Source of the DNA: Streptoalloteichus hindustanus
Lineage (GTDB): Bacteria > Actinomycetota > Actinomycetes > Mycobacteriales > Pseudonocardiaceae
Length of the DNA stretch: 64,000 nucleotides
Reading direction: 5' to 3'
NCBI RefSeq assembly: GCF_900129375.1
Contig: NZ_FQVN01000001.1
Coordinates: 372,001-436,000 of the forward strand
The translations under genes were made by a program, and so were the position numbers. A model generated the notes under the pieces. It searched no databases. It was given only the letters and a program-made list of their open reading frames with translations, and had not been told where the DNA came from. Shown piece after piece: positions 52,698 through 61,168 of this stretch (positions are counted from its first letter, which is position 1; every line of letters starts with the position of its first letter).

Positions 52698-53705
52698 GTG
52701 GTCACCATGCGCGATGTCGCCCACCTGGCCGGAGTCTCGATCACGACGGTCTCGCACGTCGTGAACGGCACCAGGGCGGTGGCCGACGAGACCCGGCGCC
52801 GCGTCCTCGACGCCGTCGCGGCGACCGGCTACACCGGCAACGCGATCGCCCGCTCCCTCGTCACCGGCGGCACCCGCTCCCTGGGGGTGGCGATCTCCCT
52901 GGTGGCCAACCCGTACTTCGCCGAGCTGATCCAGGCGATCGAGAGCGAGGCCGGCCGGGCCGGGTTCACACTGGTCCTGGTCGACACCCGGGACCAGCCG
53001 GAGGCCGAGCACGCCGCGGTCCGCGCGCTGCGGTCGCGGCGGGTCGACGGGATGCTGCTCACCCCCTCCCCCGGCGCGGCGAACACCGTGCTCCCCGAGC
53101 TGCGCCAGCTCGGCGTGCCCACGGTGCTGGTCGACCGGCTGCCCGGCTCGGGCCTGGTGGACCAGGTCGGCCCGGAGAACGTCGGGGCCACGGCCGCGCT
53201 GGTGGAGCACCTGGCGGAGCTGGGCCACCGCCGGATCGGCCTGGTGAGCGGCGCGCCCGGCCTGACGACGACAAGCGAGCGCGTGCACGGGTACCGGCTG
53301 GGGCTGCACCGCGCCGGCCTGGAGCTCGACGCGGAGCTGATGGCCTCCGGCGGCTCGGCGGTCAAGCCGGCCGAGGCGGCGCTGCGCCGCCTGCTCACCC
53401 TGGCGGACCCGCCGACCGCGGTCGTCGCGGCGAACAACAACATGATGGTCGGCGTGTTGCACGCCGCCAGGGAGCTCGACGTGAAGGTCGGCATCGACCT
53501 CGCCGTGGTCGGCTACGACGAGGTGGAGTGGGCGGACCTCGTCGACCCCCCGCTCACCACGATGGCGCAGCCGGTCGCCGAGATCGGCCGCACGGCGGTG
53601 CGCATGCTGCTCTCCCGCATCGCCGACCCCGACCAGCCGCCCCGCACCGTCCGCCTGCCGGCGCGGTTCATGCACCGCCGCTCGTGCGGCTGCAACACTC
53701 CCTGA
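52698..53705 (+). CDS. LacI-family transcriptional regulator
   Basis: A 335-residue repressor. The N-terminal helix-turn-helix VTMRDVAHLAGVSITTVSHV and hinge NAIARSLVTGGTRSLG precede a sugar-binding domain (GVAISLVANPYFAELIQAIE, VDGMLLTPSPG, VVGYDEVEWADLVDPPLTTM). It should sense a sugar and control the divergent Frc-like operon and itself. GTG 52698 is used; ATG 52707 is an alternative. The C-terminal HRRSCGCNTP is unusual in having two close cysteines. Confidence 0.94.
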   Translation: MVTMRDVAHLAGVSITTVSHVVNGTRAVADETRRRVLDAVAATGYTGNAIARSLVTGGTRSLGVAISLVANPYFAELIQAIESEAGRAGFTLVLVDTRDQPEAEHAAVRALRSRRVDGMLLTPSPGAANTVLPELRQLGVPTVLVDRLPGSGLVDQVGPENVGATAALVEHLAELGHRRIGLVSGAPGLTTTSERVHGYRLGLHRAGLELDAELMASGGSAVKPAEAALRRLLTLADPPTAVVAANNNMMVGVLHAARELDVKVGIDLAVVGYDEVEWADLVDPPLTTMAQPVAEIGRTAVRMLLSRIADPDQPPRTVRLPARFMHRRSCGCNTP

Positions 53706-53958
53706 CGCCGGGATTTCCCAGGCACCACAACACCTTGCCGGAAGCCCTTATGCTCCAACGGAAACTCTCGACGCTTCGGCGCTCCTCGGGCCGAGGATCT
53801 GCGCGAGGAACGACGGCCCGCCTCGCCTACAGCCCAGAAGTTAGGGGGAACCCCCATCTCAAGTATTCCAAGCTGGACTGACATTTCCGGGCGGGAGGCT
53901 CACGAGAACGGGTGAGGAGCGGGAGAGTCCCACCTCATCGGGTGGTGCGCGCACGCGC
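53706..53958. other. intergenic region with second GGGGGAACCCCC motif
   Basis: 253 bp. A 43-codon frame from ATG 53750 to 53881 (MLQRKLSTLRRSSGRGSARG...) has weak codon bias and no ribosome-binding site, so it is not called. The motif is at 53844-53855. Confidence 0.55.
53844..53869 (+). promoter_or_regulatory. second GGGGGAACCCCC motif
   Basis: GTTAGGGGGAACCCCC followed, after AAC-N15, by TCC (53867-53869). Same 12-mer and spacing as the site at 9512-9537. It reads toward the end of the convergent COG0523 gene. Confidence 0.35.
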
Positions 53959-55101
53959 TCAGTGCCGGTGCTCCCCGGCGAAGTGCGAAGCCTCCCAATC
54001 GGGCAGCGGATCGGGGAACCGGCGCCAGCCCTCGGGTCCCTCGGCCAGTTCGGCGTCGGTCAGCAAGGCGGGGTCGAGCCGGCGGAAGGGCTCTGCGGGA
54101 TCGAGGTCGACGCCGATGAACGCGATCTCCTGCCCTCGATGTCCGTCCATTGTGGACCACAGGGCGGCGGGCTCCAGCGCGATGTTCGGACCGGCCTGCG
54201 ACCACAGGCCGGCGACGTCCGGCCGGGTGGCCAGCCAGAAGAAACCCTTGCTGCGCAACAGTTCCGGCCACTCCCGGTGGAGCACGCCCGCGAGTCGCTC
54301 CGGGTGGAACGGCCGGCGCGCGCGGTAGACGACGCCGCGGATGCCGTACTCCTCCGTCTCCGGTGTGTGCGTCCCGGCCAGTTCCCGCGCCCAGCCCGGC
54401 GCCTGCGCGGCGGCCTCGCGGTCGTACCGCCGCGTGTCCAGCAGGTCGGCCACGGGCAGCACGCCGTAGCGGGTGCGCACGCGGCGCGCCGTCGGGTTGA
54501 GGTGCGTCAGCACGGCTTCCACCCGGGCCAGGTGGTCGCCGTCCACGAGGTCGGTCTTGTTCAGCACCAACAGGTCGGCGAACTCCACCTGGTCGACCAG
54601 GAGCTCGGCGAGGCTCCGCTCGTCGGACTCGTCGACGCCGATCCGCTCCCCGGCCAGCGTGGCGTCCACCCGGACGAGGTCGAGGAACGTCGACACGTCG
54701 ACCACGGTGGTCATGGAGTCCAGGCGGGCGACGTCGTACAGCGCGGCCCCGTCCCCGAGGTCCCACTCGAAGGTCGCGGCGACCGGGAGCGGCTCGGAGA
54801 TGCCGGTGGACTCCACGACGATCGCGTCGAACCGCCCCCGCTCCGCCAGCTCGGCCACGCTGTCCAGCAGGTCGGCCCGCAACGTGCAGCAGATGCAGCC
54901 GTTGGTCAGCTCGACGAGCCGCTCCGGCGCGCGTTCCAGGTGTCCGCCGCCGACCAGCGCGGCGTCGACGTTGACCTCGCTCATGTCGTTGACGACGACG
55001 GCGACGCGCCGGCCCTCCCGGTTGACGAGCAGGTGGTTGAGCACGGTCGTCTTGCCGCTGCCGAGGAAACCGGACAGCACGGTGACGGGCACACGGGACA
55101 T
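53959..55101 (-). CDS. COG0523-family GTPase (CobW/zinc-chaperone type)
   Basis: A 380-residue G3E GTPase. GTP motifs: Walker [22 protein letters not shown], Walker B region [13 protein letters not shown] and the base-specifying NKTDLVD. The metal-binding NGCICC motif is at about residues 67-72. A CobW C-terminal domain follows, with ATRPD and ending FAGEHRH. Members regulated by Zur deliver or husband zinc in shortage. A Zur-like box overlaps the -10 and the transcript should be leaderless (TATCAT seven bases before the ATG). No cobalamin genes are nearby, favouring the zinc role. Confidence 0.93.
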   Translation of the reverse strand: MSRVPVTVLSGFLGSGKTTVLNHLLVNREGRRVAVVVNDMSEVNVDAALVGGGHLERAPERLVELTNGCICCTLRADLLDSVAELAERGRFDAIVVESTGISEPLPVAATFEWDLGDGAALYDVARLDSMTTVVDVSTFLDLVRVDATLAGERIGVDESDERSLAELLVDQVEFADLLVLNKTDLVDGDHLARVEAVLTHLNPTARRVRTRYGVLPVADLLDTRRYDREAAAQAPGWARELAGTHTPETEEYGIRGVVYRARRPFHPERLAGVLHREWPELLRSKGFFWLATRPDVAGLWSQAGPNIALEPAALWSTMDGHRGQEIAFIGVDLDPAEPFRRLDPALLTDAELAEGPEGWRRFPDPLPDWEASHFAGEHRH

Positions 55102-55108
55102 AACAAGA

Positions 55109-55123
55109 TGATAATCGTTATCA
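55109..55123. promoter_or_regulatory. Zur-like box
   Basis: TGATAA-TCG-TTATCA is a perfect 6+3+6 palindrome similar to actinobacterial Zur boxes (TGAAAA-N3-TTTTCA class). It overlaps the -10 (TATCAT, complement of 55108-55113) of the GTPase gene, so a bound repressor would block RNA polymerase. Confidence 0.75.
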
Positions 55124-55146
55124 GCTACGGCTGGCGGTGGGGTCGG

Positions 55147-56343
55147 TCAGAGCCCCGCCTGCCGCCGGGCCGTGAGGCCGCTGCGCTCCAACAACGCGGC
55201 CGCCTCCAGCACCATCCAGCCGGAGAGCTGGACCGAGAGGTCCTGTTCCGCCGGCGCGACGCTGCGCACCGACCCGCCGCCCGCCCGGTGCGGGCGCGGC
55301 TCGTCCGGGACGCTCGCCGGCATCGTCCAGTCGGGGCCGAACAGCGGACCGCCCGGGGCGCCCGCCCGGTTCCGCCACGCCCCCTCCGCGGAGAGCAGCA
55401 CCAGGTCCGCCGCCTGGTGCCGCGCCTCGGGCGCGCTGTACAGCCGCAGCGCGGCCTGCGCCAGGTAGCGGGTGAGGATGCCGGTGAACAGCCCCCCGTC
55501 ACCCCCGCCGTGCCCGCGCAGCACGCCCTCCTGGCTGGTCAGGTGCTGGGCGACCGCGTCGATGGTGCGCATCGCCCGCCTGGTCCACGTCGGGTCGCCC
55601 GTCGCGTCGGCCAGCTCGACGTAGGCGCCCAGCAGGACGCCCTGGCAGTAGGTGTAGACCGCCTTCTCCACGTCCCGGACCGACCCGTCCCGGTTGACCC
55701 GCAGGCCGTCCCACACCAGCCCGGTGCGCGGGTCGACCAGGTGCGTCTCGATCCACTCGGCGATGTCGCGGGCGCGCCCGAGGTCCCCGGGCTCGCCGGC
55801 GGGCGGCCCCTCCGCGGCCAGGCGCACGAACAGGATCGCGGCGGGCCCGTTGGCCGGCACGTTCTTGAAGTTGTCCCGGCGCCGCCACCAGATGCCGCCC
55901 CCGCCGGCGGCGGTCCACCCGCCGCGGAGCTGACGGGCGACGGCCGCCAGCGCCCGGGGCCGGTCGACGCCGGTGACCTTGCTCGCCCGGTGCAGGGCGA
56001 GCCCCAGCCAGGCGACGTCGTCGTAGTACCTGTTGGTCCAGCTCGTGATGTTGCGGAGGCGGATTCCCCTGGTCAGCGCGCGCACCGCCGCCACCCGTTG
56101 GACGGTCGGCCGCCGGAGCTGGGCGTCGACCACGCAGTCCAGGAGGTGCGCCTGCCACCAGTAGTTCCACCACACGAACCAGCGCTGACCGGAGGTGGCC
56201 GGCCAACGCGTGGTGCCCAGCAGAGTCGCGGGCATCCACCACGCCCGGTGCAGGTGCCTGGTCCAGACGCCACGTTCGGCCACGCCGGCCCGGGCCGCCC
56301 ACAGCCGGGGCCGCTCCACCGCTGCCGCCGACTGCTCGATCAT
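55147..56343 (-). CDS. glycoside hydrolase family 76-like protein
   Basis: A 398-residue (alpha/alpha)6-barrel protein resembling GH76 alpha-1,6-mannanases. The double-Asp catalytic pattern appears in NRYYDDVAWLGLALHRA, with GGIWWRRRDNFKNVPANGPA, TYCQGVLLGAYVELA and FTGILTRYLAQA as further family markers. No signal peptide is visible, so it may be cytosolic, acting on imported or internal mannan-like chains. The gene stands alone. Confidence 0.85.
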   Translation of the reverse strand: MIEQSAAAVERPRLWAARAGVAERGVWTRHLHRAWWMPATLLGTTRWPATSGQRWFVWWNYWWQAHLLDCVVDAQLRRPTVQRVAAVRALTRGIRLRNITSWTNRYYDDVAWLGLALHRASKVTGVDRPRALAAVARQLRGGWTAAGGGGIWWRRRDNFKNVPANGPAAILFVRLAAEGPPAGEPGDLGRARDIAEWIETHLVDPRTGLVWDGLRVNRDGSVRDVEKAVYTYCQGVLLGAYVELADATGDPTWTRRAMRTIDAVAQHLTSQEGVLRGHGGGDGGLFTGILTRYLAQAALRLYSAPEARHQAADLVLLSAEGAWRNRAGAPGGPLFGPDWTMPASVPDEPRPHRAGGGSVRSVAPAEQDLSVQLSGWMVLEAAALLERSGLTARRQAGL

Positions 56344-56407
56344 GTCCCCATCGTCGGGGGTGAACCGATCCAGAGGCAGCGCGAACGGGCGACCGCCGGA
56401 AACATCT

Positions 56408-57067
56408 TCACCAAGCCGTGTCCAGGTCGGCGTGCCGCCGCACCCAGCTGTGCATGACCACGCCAGCGGCCACCCCCGCGTTGATGGACCGGGTGGAGCC
56501 GAACTGGGCGATCGAGACGACCAGGTCGGCGCCGGCCCGCGCCTGCTCCGTCAGCCCCGGCCCCTCCTGGCCGAACAGCAGCAGGCTCCGGCGGGGCAGC
56601 TCGGTGCGCTCCAGCCGCACCGCGTCGGGGGTGTTGTCCACCGCCACCACGACCAGCTCCCGCGCCCGCGCGTAGTCGAGGAGATCGCCCACCTGGGGGT
56701 GGTGGTGCACGTGTTGGTAGCGGTCGGTCACCATCGCGCCGCGTCGGTTCCACCGGCGCCGCCCCACGACGTGCACGGCCTCGGCGAGGAACGCGTTGGC
56801 GGTGCGCACGACCGTGCCGATGTTGTGGTCGTGCTGGAAGTTCTCGATGGCGACGTGGAACTCGTGCCGCCGGGCGTCCAACTCGGCCACGATCGCCTCG
56901 CGCCGCCAGTAGCGGTAGCGGTCCACGACGTTGCGGCGGTCGCCCTCGGCCAACAGCTCCGGGTCGTACCGCTCGTCGGTCGGCCACGGCCCCGCCCACG
57001 GCCCGACGCCGACCTCCGGCCGGTCACCGCCCCACTCGGTGGGTCCTGGCTCCAGTTCCTCGTGCAC
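56408..57067 (-). CDS. TrmH/SpoU-family RNA methyltransferase
   Basis: A 219-residue SPOUT-fold methyltransferase with knot motifs: EFHVAIENFQHDHNIGTVVR (motif 1), LLLFGQEGPGLTEQA (motif 2) and GSTRSINAGVAAGVVMHSWV (motif 3). It 2'-O-methylates a ribose in tRNA or rRNA. The target is unknown. TAAGGT six bases before the GTG implies a leaderless start even though the first 44 bp lie inside the DUF2784 gene. Confidence 0.92.
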   Translation of the reverse strand: MHEELEPGPTEWGGDRPEVGVGPWAGPWPTDERYDPELLAEGDRRNVVDRYRYWRREAIVAELDARRHEFHVAIENFQHDHNIGTVVRTANAFLAEAVHVVGRRRWNRRGAMVTDRYQHVHHHPQVGDLLDYARARELVVVAVDNTPDAVRLERTELPRRSLLLFGQEGPGLTEQARAGADLVVSIAQFGSTRSINAGVAAGVVMHSWVRRHADLDTAW

Positions 57068-57410
57068 CGCGCCACCTTAGGTACACGCCCAGCCAGGACG
57101 TCGCGACGACCGCGGCCGCGACCACCTGGGCCGTCACCCCGTGCCGCGTCGGGTAGAGCACCCCGCTGACGTAGGTGTCGATGAAGACGACGACGCCGGG
57201 CTGGCCCGCGGCGCGGCGGAAGTGGTCCTCGACGATCGTGAGGGGGCAGTCCAGCCAGGGGATGGTGACGATCAGCGCGCCCCATGCCGCGGCCACGAGG
57301 TGCGGCACGAGCGCCCTGGGCCACCACCACGCGAGGAAGCCGCCGAGCACGACGTAGGCCAGGAACGCGAAGTGCGTCAGCATCGTGAGCTCGGCGAGCA
57401 GGCTGGCCAT
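57024..57410 (-). CDS. DUF2784 membrane protein
   Basis: A 128-residue protein with four membrane segments (about residues 8-30, 38-55, 76-95 and 92-112) and the DUF2784 pattern AYVVLGGFLAWW and TIPWLDCPLTIVEDHFRR, with an Arg-rich tail. Function unknown. GGGAGG precedes the ATG. Its 3' end overlaps the start of the TrmH gene by 44 bp. Confidence 0.87.
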   Translation of the reverse strand: MASLLAELTMLTHFAFLAYVVLGGFLAWWWPRALVPHLVAAAWGALIVTIPWLDCPLTIVEDHFRRAAGQPGVVVFIDTYVSGVLYPTRHGVTAQVVAAAVVATSWLGVYLRWRGARGTGARTHRVGR

Positions 57411-57613
57411 GGGACCTCCCAGGGCCAGCGTAGGTCGACATCCCCGATTCGGCTGATCATCAGATCGGGTGATGCATGACCGTGGGTCGTCCCCGACCCC
57501 CGGCGATGCGCCGGTGTCACCCCGGGCGCGTCATCCCTGACCAGGCGCTCCGAGAGGTCTGCCCTACCCACGGTCACCCGATGCCAGGCCCACGGCCCCG
57601 GCGACGCGTGCCG

Positions 57614-57641
57614 GGGTGAGGCGGCGTGGACCGCCTCACCC
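57614..57641 (-). terminator. pyrE terminator
   Basis: GGGTGAGGCGG (57614-57624) pairs perfectly with CCGCCTCACCC (57631-57641), loop six bases, nine bp after the pyrE stop. Confidence 0.85.
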
Positions 57642-57649
57642 GGCGTCGG

Positions 57650-58213
57650 TCACGCCAGGCCGAGGTCGGCCAGGGAGAGCAGGAAGCGGTAGGGCAGGCC
57701 CTCGGCCTCGATCGCCTCCCGGGCGCCGGTGGCGCGGTCGACGATCGTCGCGACGCCGACCACCTCCGCGCCGGCCTCGCGCAGCGCCTCGACCGCGGTC
57801 AGCACGCTGCCCCCGGTGGTGGAGGTGTCCTCGACGGCGAGCACCCGACGGCCGGCGACCTCGGCGCCCTCGATGCGCCGCTGCATGCCGTGCTGCTTGA
57901 CCGCCTTGCGGACGACGAACGCGTCCAGCTCCTCGCCGTCGGCGGCGGCCGAGTGCATCATCGCGCAGGCCACCGGGTCAGCGCCCAGGGTCAGGCCGCC
58001 CACCGCGACGTACTCCCAGTCCGCGGTGAGCTGGCGGAGCAGGCGGCCGACCAGCGGCGCCGCGCGGTGGTTCAGGGTGGCGCGCCGGAGATCGACGTAG
58101 TAGTCGGCCTCCTTGCCCGAGGAGAGCACGACCCTGCCGTGCACGACAGCCAGTTCGGTCACCACGCGCGCCAGCTCGGCCTTGGCCGTGGCGTCGACTT
58201 CCGGGAATCCCAC
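57650..58213 (-). CDS. pyrE: orotate phosphoribosyltransferase
   Basis: PyrE (187 residues) converts orotate and PRPP to OMP in pyrimidine synthesis. Key motifs: SSGKEADYYVDLRRATL, GGLTLGADPVACAM, VRKAVKQHGMQRRIEG and the PRPP-binding VLAVEDTSTTGGSVLTAVEAL. Length is normal. The gene is unlinked to other pyr genes, as is usual in this group. Confidence 0.96.
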   Translation of the reverse strand: MGFPEVDATAKAELARVVTELAVVHGRVVLSSGKEADYYVDLRRATLNHRAAPLVGRLLRQLTADWEYVAVGGLTLGADPVACAMMHSAAADGEELDAFVVRKAVKQHGMQRRIEGAEVAGRRVLAVEDTSTTGGSVLTAVEALREAGAEVVGVATIVDRATGAREAIEAEGLPYRFLLSLADLGLA

Positions 58214-58261
58214 GAGGCCCTAGCGTCGCACATCACCCGACCGGGAGCACATCCGCGCTGG

Positions 58262-59041
58262 TCAGGTGCGGTTGCGCGCGGACGGCGTCCGGTTGGCGAG
58301 CCGGCGCAGCAACGCGCGCGGCACCAGCCGGCCCAGCGCCACCACGGTCTTGTACTGCGTGCCGGGCACCGACAGCGCCCGACCCCGCCGCAGGTCGGCC
58401 AGGCACTCGTGGACCACCTGGTCGGCGTCCAGCCACGCCCAGCCGGGCGCCTCGGCCATGTCGATGCCGGCGCGGGCGTGGAACTCGGTGCGGGTGAAGC
58501 CGGGGCACAGGGCCAGCACCCGGACGCCGGTGCCGTCCAGCGCGGTGGCCAGGCCCTCGGAGAACGAGGTCACGTAGGCCTTGCTGGCGCTGTAGGTGGA
58601 GCCGCGACCGGCGAAGAAGGCGGCCACGCTGGACACGTTGACCACGTCGCCGCGACCGCGTTCCAGCATGGCGGGCAGCACGGCGTGCGTGAGCTGCACG
58701 ACCGCGGTGACGTTGACGTCGAGCTGCGCCTGGATCCGCGCGTAGTCGGTGGACCAGAACTCCCCGGACGTGCCGAACCCGGCGTTGTTGACCAGCAGGT
58801 CCACCGGCCGGTCCCGGTCGGCGAGGCGGTCGGCGACCCGCTGCCGGTCCCCGGCGTCCGCGAGGTCGGCCGGCAGCACCTCGACCGCGACGCCGTGGCG
58901 GTCGCGCAGCTGGCTGGCCAGCGCCTCCAGCCGTTCGACGTCCCTGGCGACGAGCACGAGGTCCTGGCCCTCGGCGGCGAGTCGGCGGGCGAAGGAGGCC
59001 CCGATGCCTGCGGTGGGTCCGGTGACGAGCGCGGTGGGCAT
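58262..59041 (-). CDS. short-chain dehydrogenase/reductase
   Basis: A 259-residue classical SDR. The nucleotide site is [20 protein letters not shown] (TGxxxGIG), with [11 protein letters not shown], the catalytic Ser in [12 protein letters not shown] and the YSASK Tyr-Lys pair. Arg-rich C-terminus. Substrate unknown. TAGCGT seven bases before the ATG implies a leaderless mRNA. Confidence 0.95.
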   Translation of the reverse strand: MPTALVTGPTAGIGASFARRLAAEGQDLVLVARDVERLEALASQLRDRHGVAVEVLPADLADAGDRQRVADRLADRDRPVDLLVNNAGFGTSGEFWSTDYARIQAQLDVNVTAVVQLTHAVLPAMLERGRGDVVNVSSVAAFFAGRGSTYSASKAYVTSFSEGLATALDGTGVRVLALCPGFTRTEFHARAGIDMAEAPGWAWLDADQVVHECLADLRRGRALSVPGTQYKTVVALGRLVPRALLRRLANRTPSARNRT

Positions 59042-59224
59042 GGTCCCGACGCTAGCGGCTTTCCCTCGTCGGTGGGATCCCCTTGCCTGGTCCGGTGATT
59101 CTGGGGGCGCCGGTCCGTCCCGATACCAGCGGGGACGCCCGACGCGGCGGCGGCGCGGCGGGTTCCCCGCCCCGGGACCGCCCGCGGTGGGCGGACGGTT
59201 GGACGCCGGAGGAGTGCGATCACC

Positions 59225-59497
59225 ATGTGGGGTTCGGGATCACGGCGGGTCTCGCGCGCCGTGTTGTCCGCGTCGTTCGTGTCCGGGCTGGCGCTGGCGT
59301 TGGGCGCGGCGGAGCCGCCGCCGCGCGGGCCGGACGCGGCGCCCTGCGACGAGCGGACGGCGCCGACGGCGTGCGTCTGGGACACCCAGGTCCAGCGGTG
59401 TCGGGGCGCCTGCGCGAGCGGCCGGGTGTGCGCCCAGGTCGACGAGACGCGGAACTGCTACTGCGTCCGGCCGGAGGCGAGTCCGGCCCGGCGCTAG
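59225..59497 (+). CDS. small secreted cysteine-rich protein
   Basis: A 90-residue precursor. A signal peptide covers about residues 1-29 (ALALGAAEP). The mature part of about 60 residues has seven cysteines (APCDE, TACVW, QRCRG, GACAS, RVCAQ, NCYC), spaced as in small disulfide-bonded extracellular domains. GGAGGAG lies about 11 bases before the ATG. No family is recognised. A 20-bp tandem repeat begins at its stop codon. Confidence 0.75.
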   Translation: MWGSGSRRVSRAVLSASFVSGLALALGAAEPPPRGPDAAPCDERTAPTACVWDTQVQRCRGACASGRVCAQVDETRNCYCVRPEASPARR

Positions 59498-59570
59498 GAC
59501 GGGCGGAACGACGCCGGGACGGGCGGGACGACGCCGGGACGGGCGGAGCGGCGTCAGGACGGGCGGAGCC
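59497..59570 (+). repeat. 20-bp tandem repeat, 3.7 copies
   Basis: Units GGACGGGCGGAACGACGCCG start at 59497, 59517, 59537 and 59557 (last partial), with few substitutions (AACGACGCCG, GACGACGCCG, AGCGGCGTCA). It begins on the last base of the preceding stop codon. The array is non-coding. Confidence 0.92.
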
Positions 59571-59621
59571 GACGACGGGCTCCGGCGGTGGGCGTCGGCC
59601 GATGGCGGTGCCGCGCGGAGG

Positions 59622-60353
59622 TCAGGACGACGGGCGTCCGGCGCGCGGCAGCTCGCGGACGTTGGACGGCAGGCCGCGAGCGCCCGCGTCCGCGGGCTCG
59701 CCCTCCTCGTCGTCCTCGCTGTCCAGCGGGTCGACGATGTCGGCCAGCTCGCCGAGGTCGCGCAGCAGCCGCTCCAGCCGCGCGGGGCCGGCGCTGGCCG
59801 GGGCCGCCGCGACGACCCAGGCGTCCTCCAGCCAGACCGCGGTCACGTCGTCGCCGATCTCGTCGGCGGCGTCCACCAGGTCCGGGGTGATCAGCGGGCG
59901 GGCCGACGGCAGGTCGGAGACGAAGGCGTACCGGTCGCCGACCGGGCCGAGCAGGTCCAGCTCGCCCTCCCTGGGCACCGGCACGCTGGGCAGCCACAGC
60001 TCGACGACGGTGGACATCGGACGCCGGCGGTGCACGGCGACCAGCACGGCGGTGGTCTTGCCGTTGACCTCGTGGTCCAGCACGTGGACCCGGCGGCGGC
60101 CGTCGGCGGTGAAGGTCGAGCCGGTCACCACGTCCCGGCCGACGCCCCGGCCGGTGACCGCGATCAGCCCGTGCTGCCACCGGGTCGGCAGCACCTGGTC
60201 CACCTCGGCGAACTGCCAGCCGCGCAGACCGGCCCAGCGGCGGCGTTCCCGGTTGCGTGCCGTCCGCTGCGCCCGGTCCGTGGCGAACAACGCCGCCGCG
60301 GCTCCAGCCGCGACGACGGCGATCGTGAACCAGACCCAAGCCGGTGCGCCCAC
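59622..60353 (-). CDS. membrane-anchored hypothetical protein
   Basis: A 243-residue protein with one N-terminal membrane helix (WVWFTIAVVAAGAAAALFAT), a basic stretch (RAQRTARNRERRRW) and a soluble domain, ending in an acidic Asp/Glu-rich tail. Segments such as RRVHVLDHEVNGKTTAVLVA and RYAFVSDLPSARPLITPDLV may mark a DUF3137-like or similar domain, but I am not certain. TACGCT seven bases before the GTG implies a leaderless start. Confidence 0.78.
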   Translation of the reverse strand: MGAPAWVWFTIAVVAAGAAAALFATDRAQRTARNRERRRWAGLRGWQFAEVDQVLPTRWQHGLIAVTGRGVGRDVVTGSTFTADGRRRVHVLDHEVNGKTTAVLVAVHRRRPMSTVVELWLPSVPVPREGELDLLGPVGDRYAFVSDLPSARPLITPDLVDAADEIGDDVTAVWLEDAWVVAAAPASAGPARLERLLRDLGELADIVDPLDSEDDEEGEPADAGARGLPSNVRELPRAGRPSS

Positions 60354-60585
60354 GCGACGAAGCGTAGCGCCGGCCAGCGGGCGGAGCGAAGATCACTTCT
60401 CCGGTGCCGCCACCCGGGTGTGTCCAACGACCGTGACGGTCGCTACGCGACGAGGTTGACCACACGGTCCGTGACAAGGATTCGGGCCGATCGTGCGGGG
60501 CCGCCCCCACTCCCCTCACGGCCATCCGGGTGAACCTCGGAACCCAGTGACCACACGGCGTGTCCGCCCCGGGAATCCGCCGGGA

Positions 60586-61062
60586 TCAGCCCCTGCGCAT
60601 CACGACGGCGACGATCAGCCCCTCGGCCGTCAACAGCGCCAGACCGGCGAGCAGCCCGCCCCGCGGACCGGACGGGGTCGCGGTCGCCTCAAGCCTGGCC
60701 GCCCCAATCCTGGCCGGGACCGTCCTGCCGCGCGAGGGGAGGGGACGGTCCGCGCGCGTGGGACCGCTCGAAGGGCGCGCGGACTCGACGGAGGACGGCG
60801 GATGGACCGTCGGCTGGGCACAGAGCAGAAAAGCACCGGCGAGCATCACCAGCACGACCCAGTTGACCCACTCCGGCTGGCTCGCCTGCGCGCGGTGCGC
60901 CAACCACATCACCACCGCCACGACGCCGAGGACGACACCGAGCGCGGACACGTCGTGCTGCCACGCGTCCGACGTCGCCCACCACGGCAGCCAACTGGCG
61001 TTCACGAACAACGCCAGGAGGAGGCAGACGGTCAGTTCGGGACGTCCCCACCGCTCGATCAC
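60586..61062 (-). CDS. multipass membrane hypothetical protein
   Basis: A 158-residue protein with three or four membrane segments (ELTVCLLLALFVNASWLPWW, VSALGVVLGVVAVVMWLAH, WVNWVVLVMLAGAFLLC, GLLAGLALLTAEGLIVAVVM) and a Ser/Arg-rich loop. No family is recognised. I chose GTG 61062 because GGGAGG lies five bases upstream; longer frames to 61140 lack such a site. Confidence 0.75.
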   Translation of the reverse strand: MIERWGRPELTVCLLLALFVNASWLPWWATSDAWQHDVSALGVVLGVVAVVMWLAHRAQASQPEWVNWVVLVMLAGAFLLCAQPTVHPPSSVESARPSSGPTRADRPLPSRGRTVPARIGAARLEATATPSGPRGGLLAGLALLTAEGLIVAVVMRRG

Positions 61063-61168
61063 CGCCGCCTCCCGCGAGGGTTTCCCAGTGGCACGGCAGT
61101 TTCCTGCGTCATGATCGGCGTAGGAAGGGACGGACACCATGCGTGCGGGGAATCCGCGCGACGCGGGG

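Noticed and set aside
53750-53881. 43-codon frame starting MLQRKLSTLRRSSGRG
   Set aside because: Weak codon bias, no ribosome-binding site and no similarity known to me; treated as intergenic.
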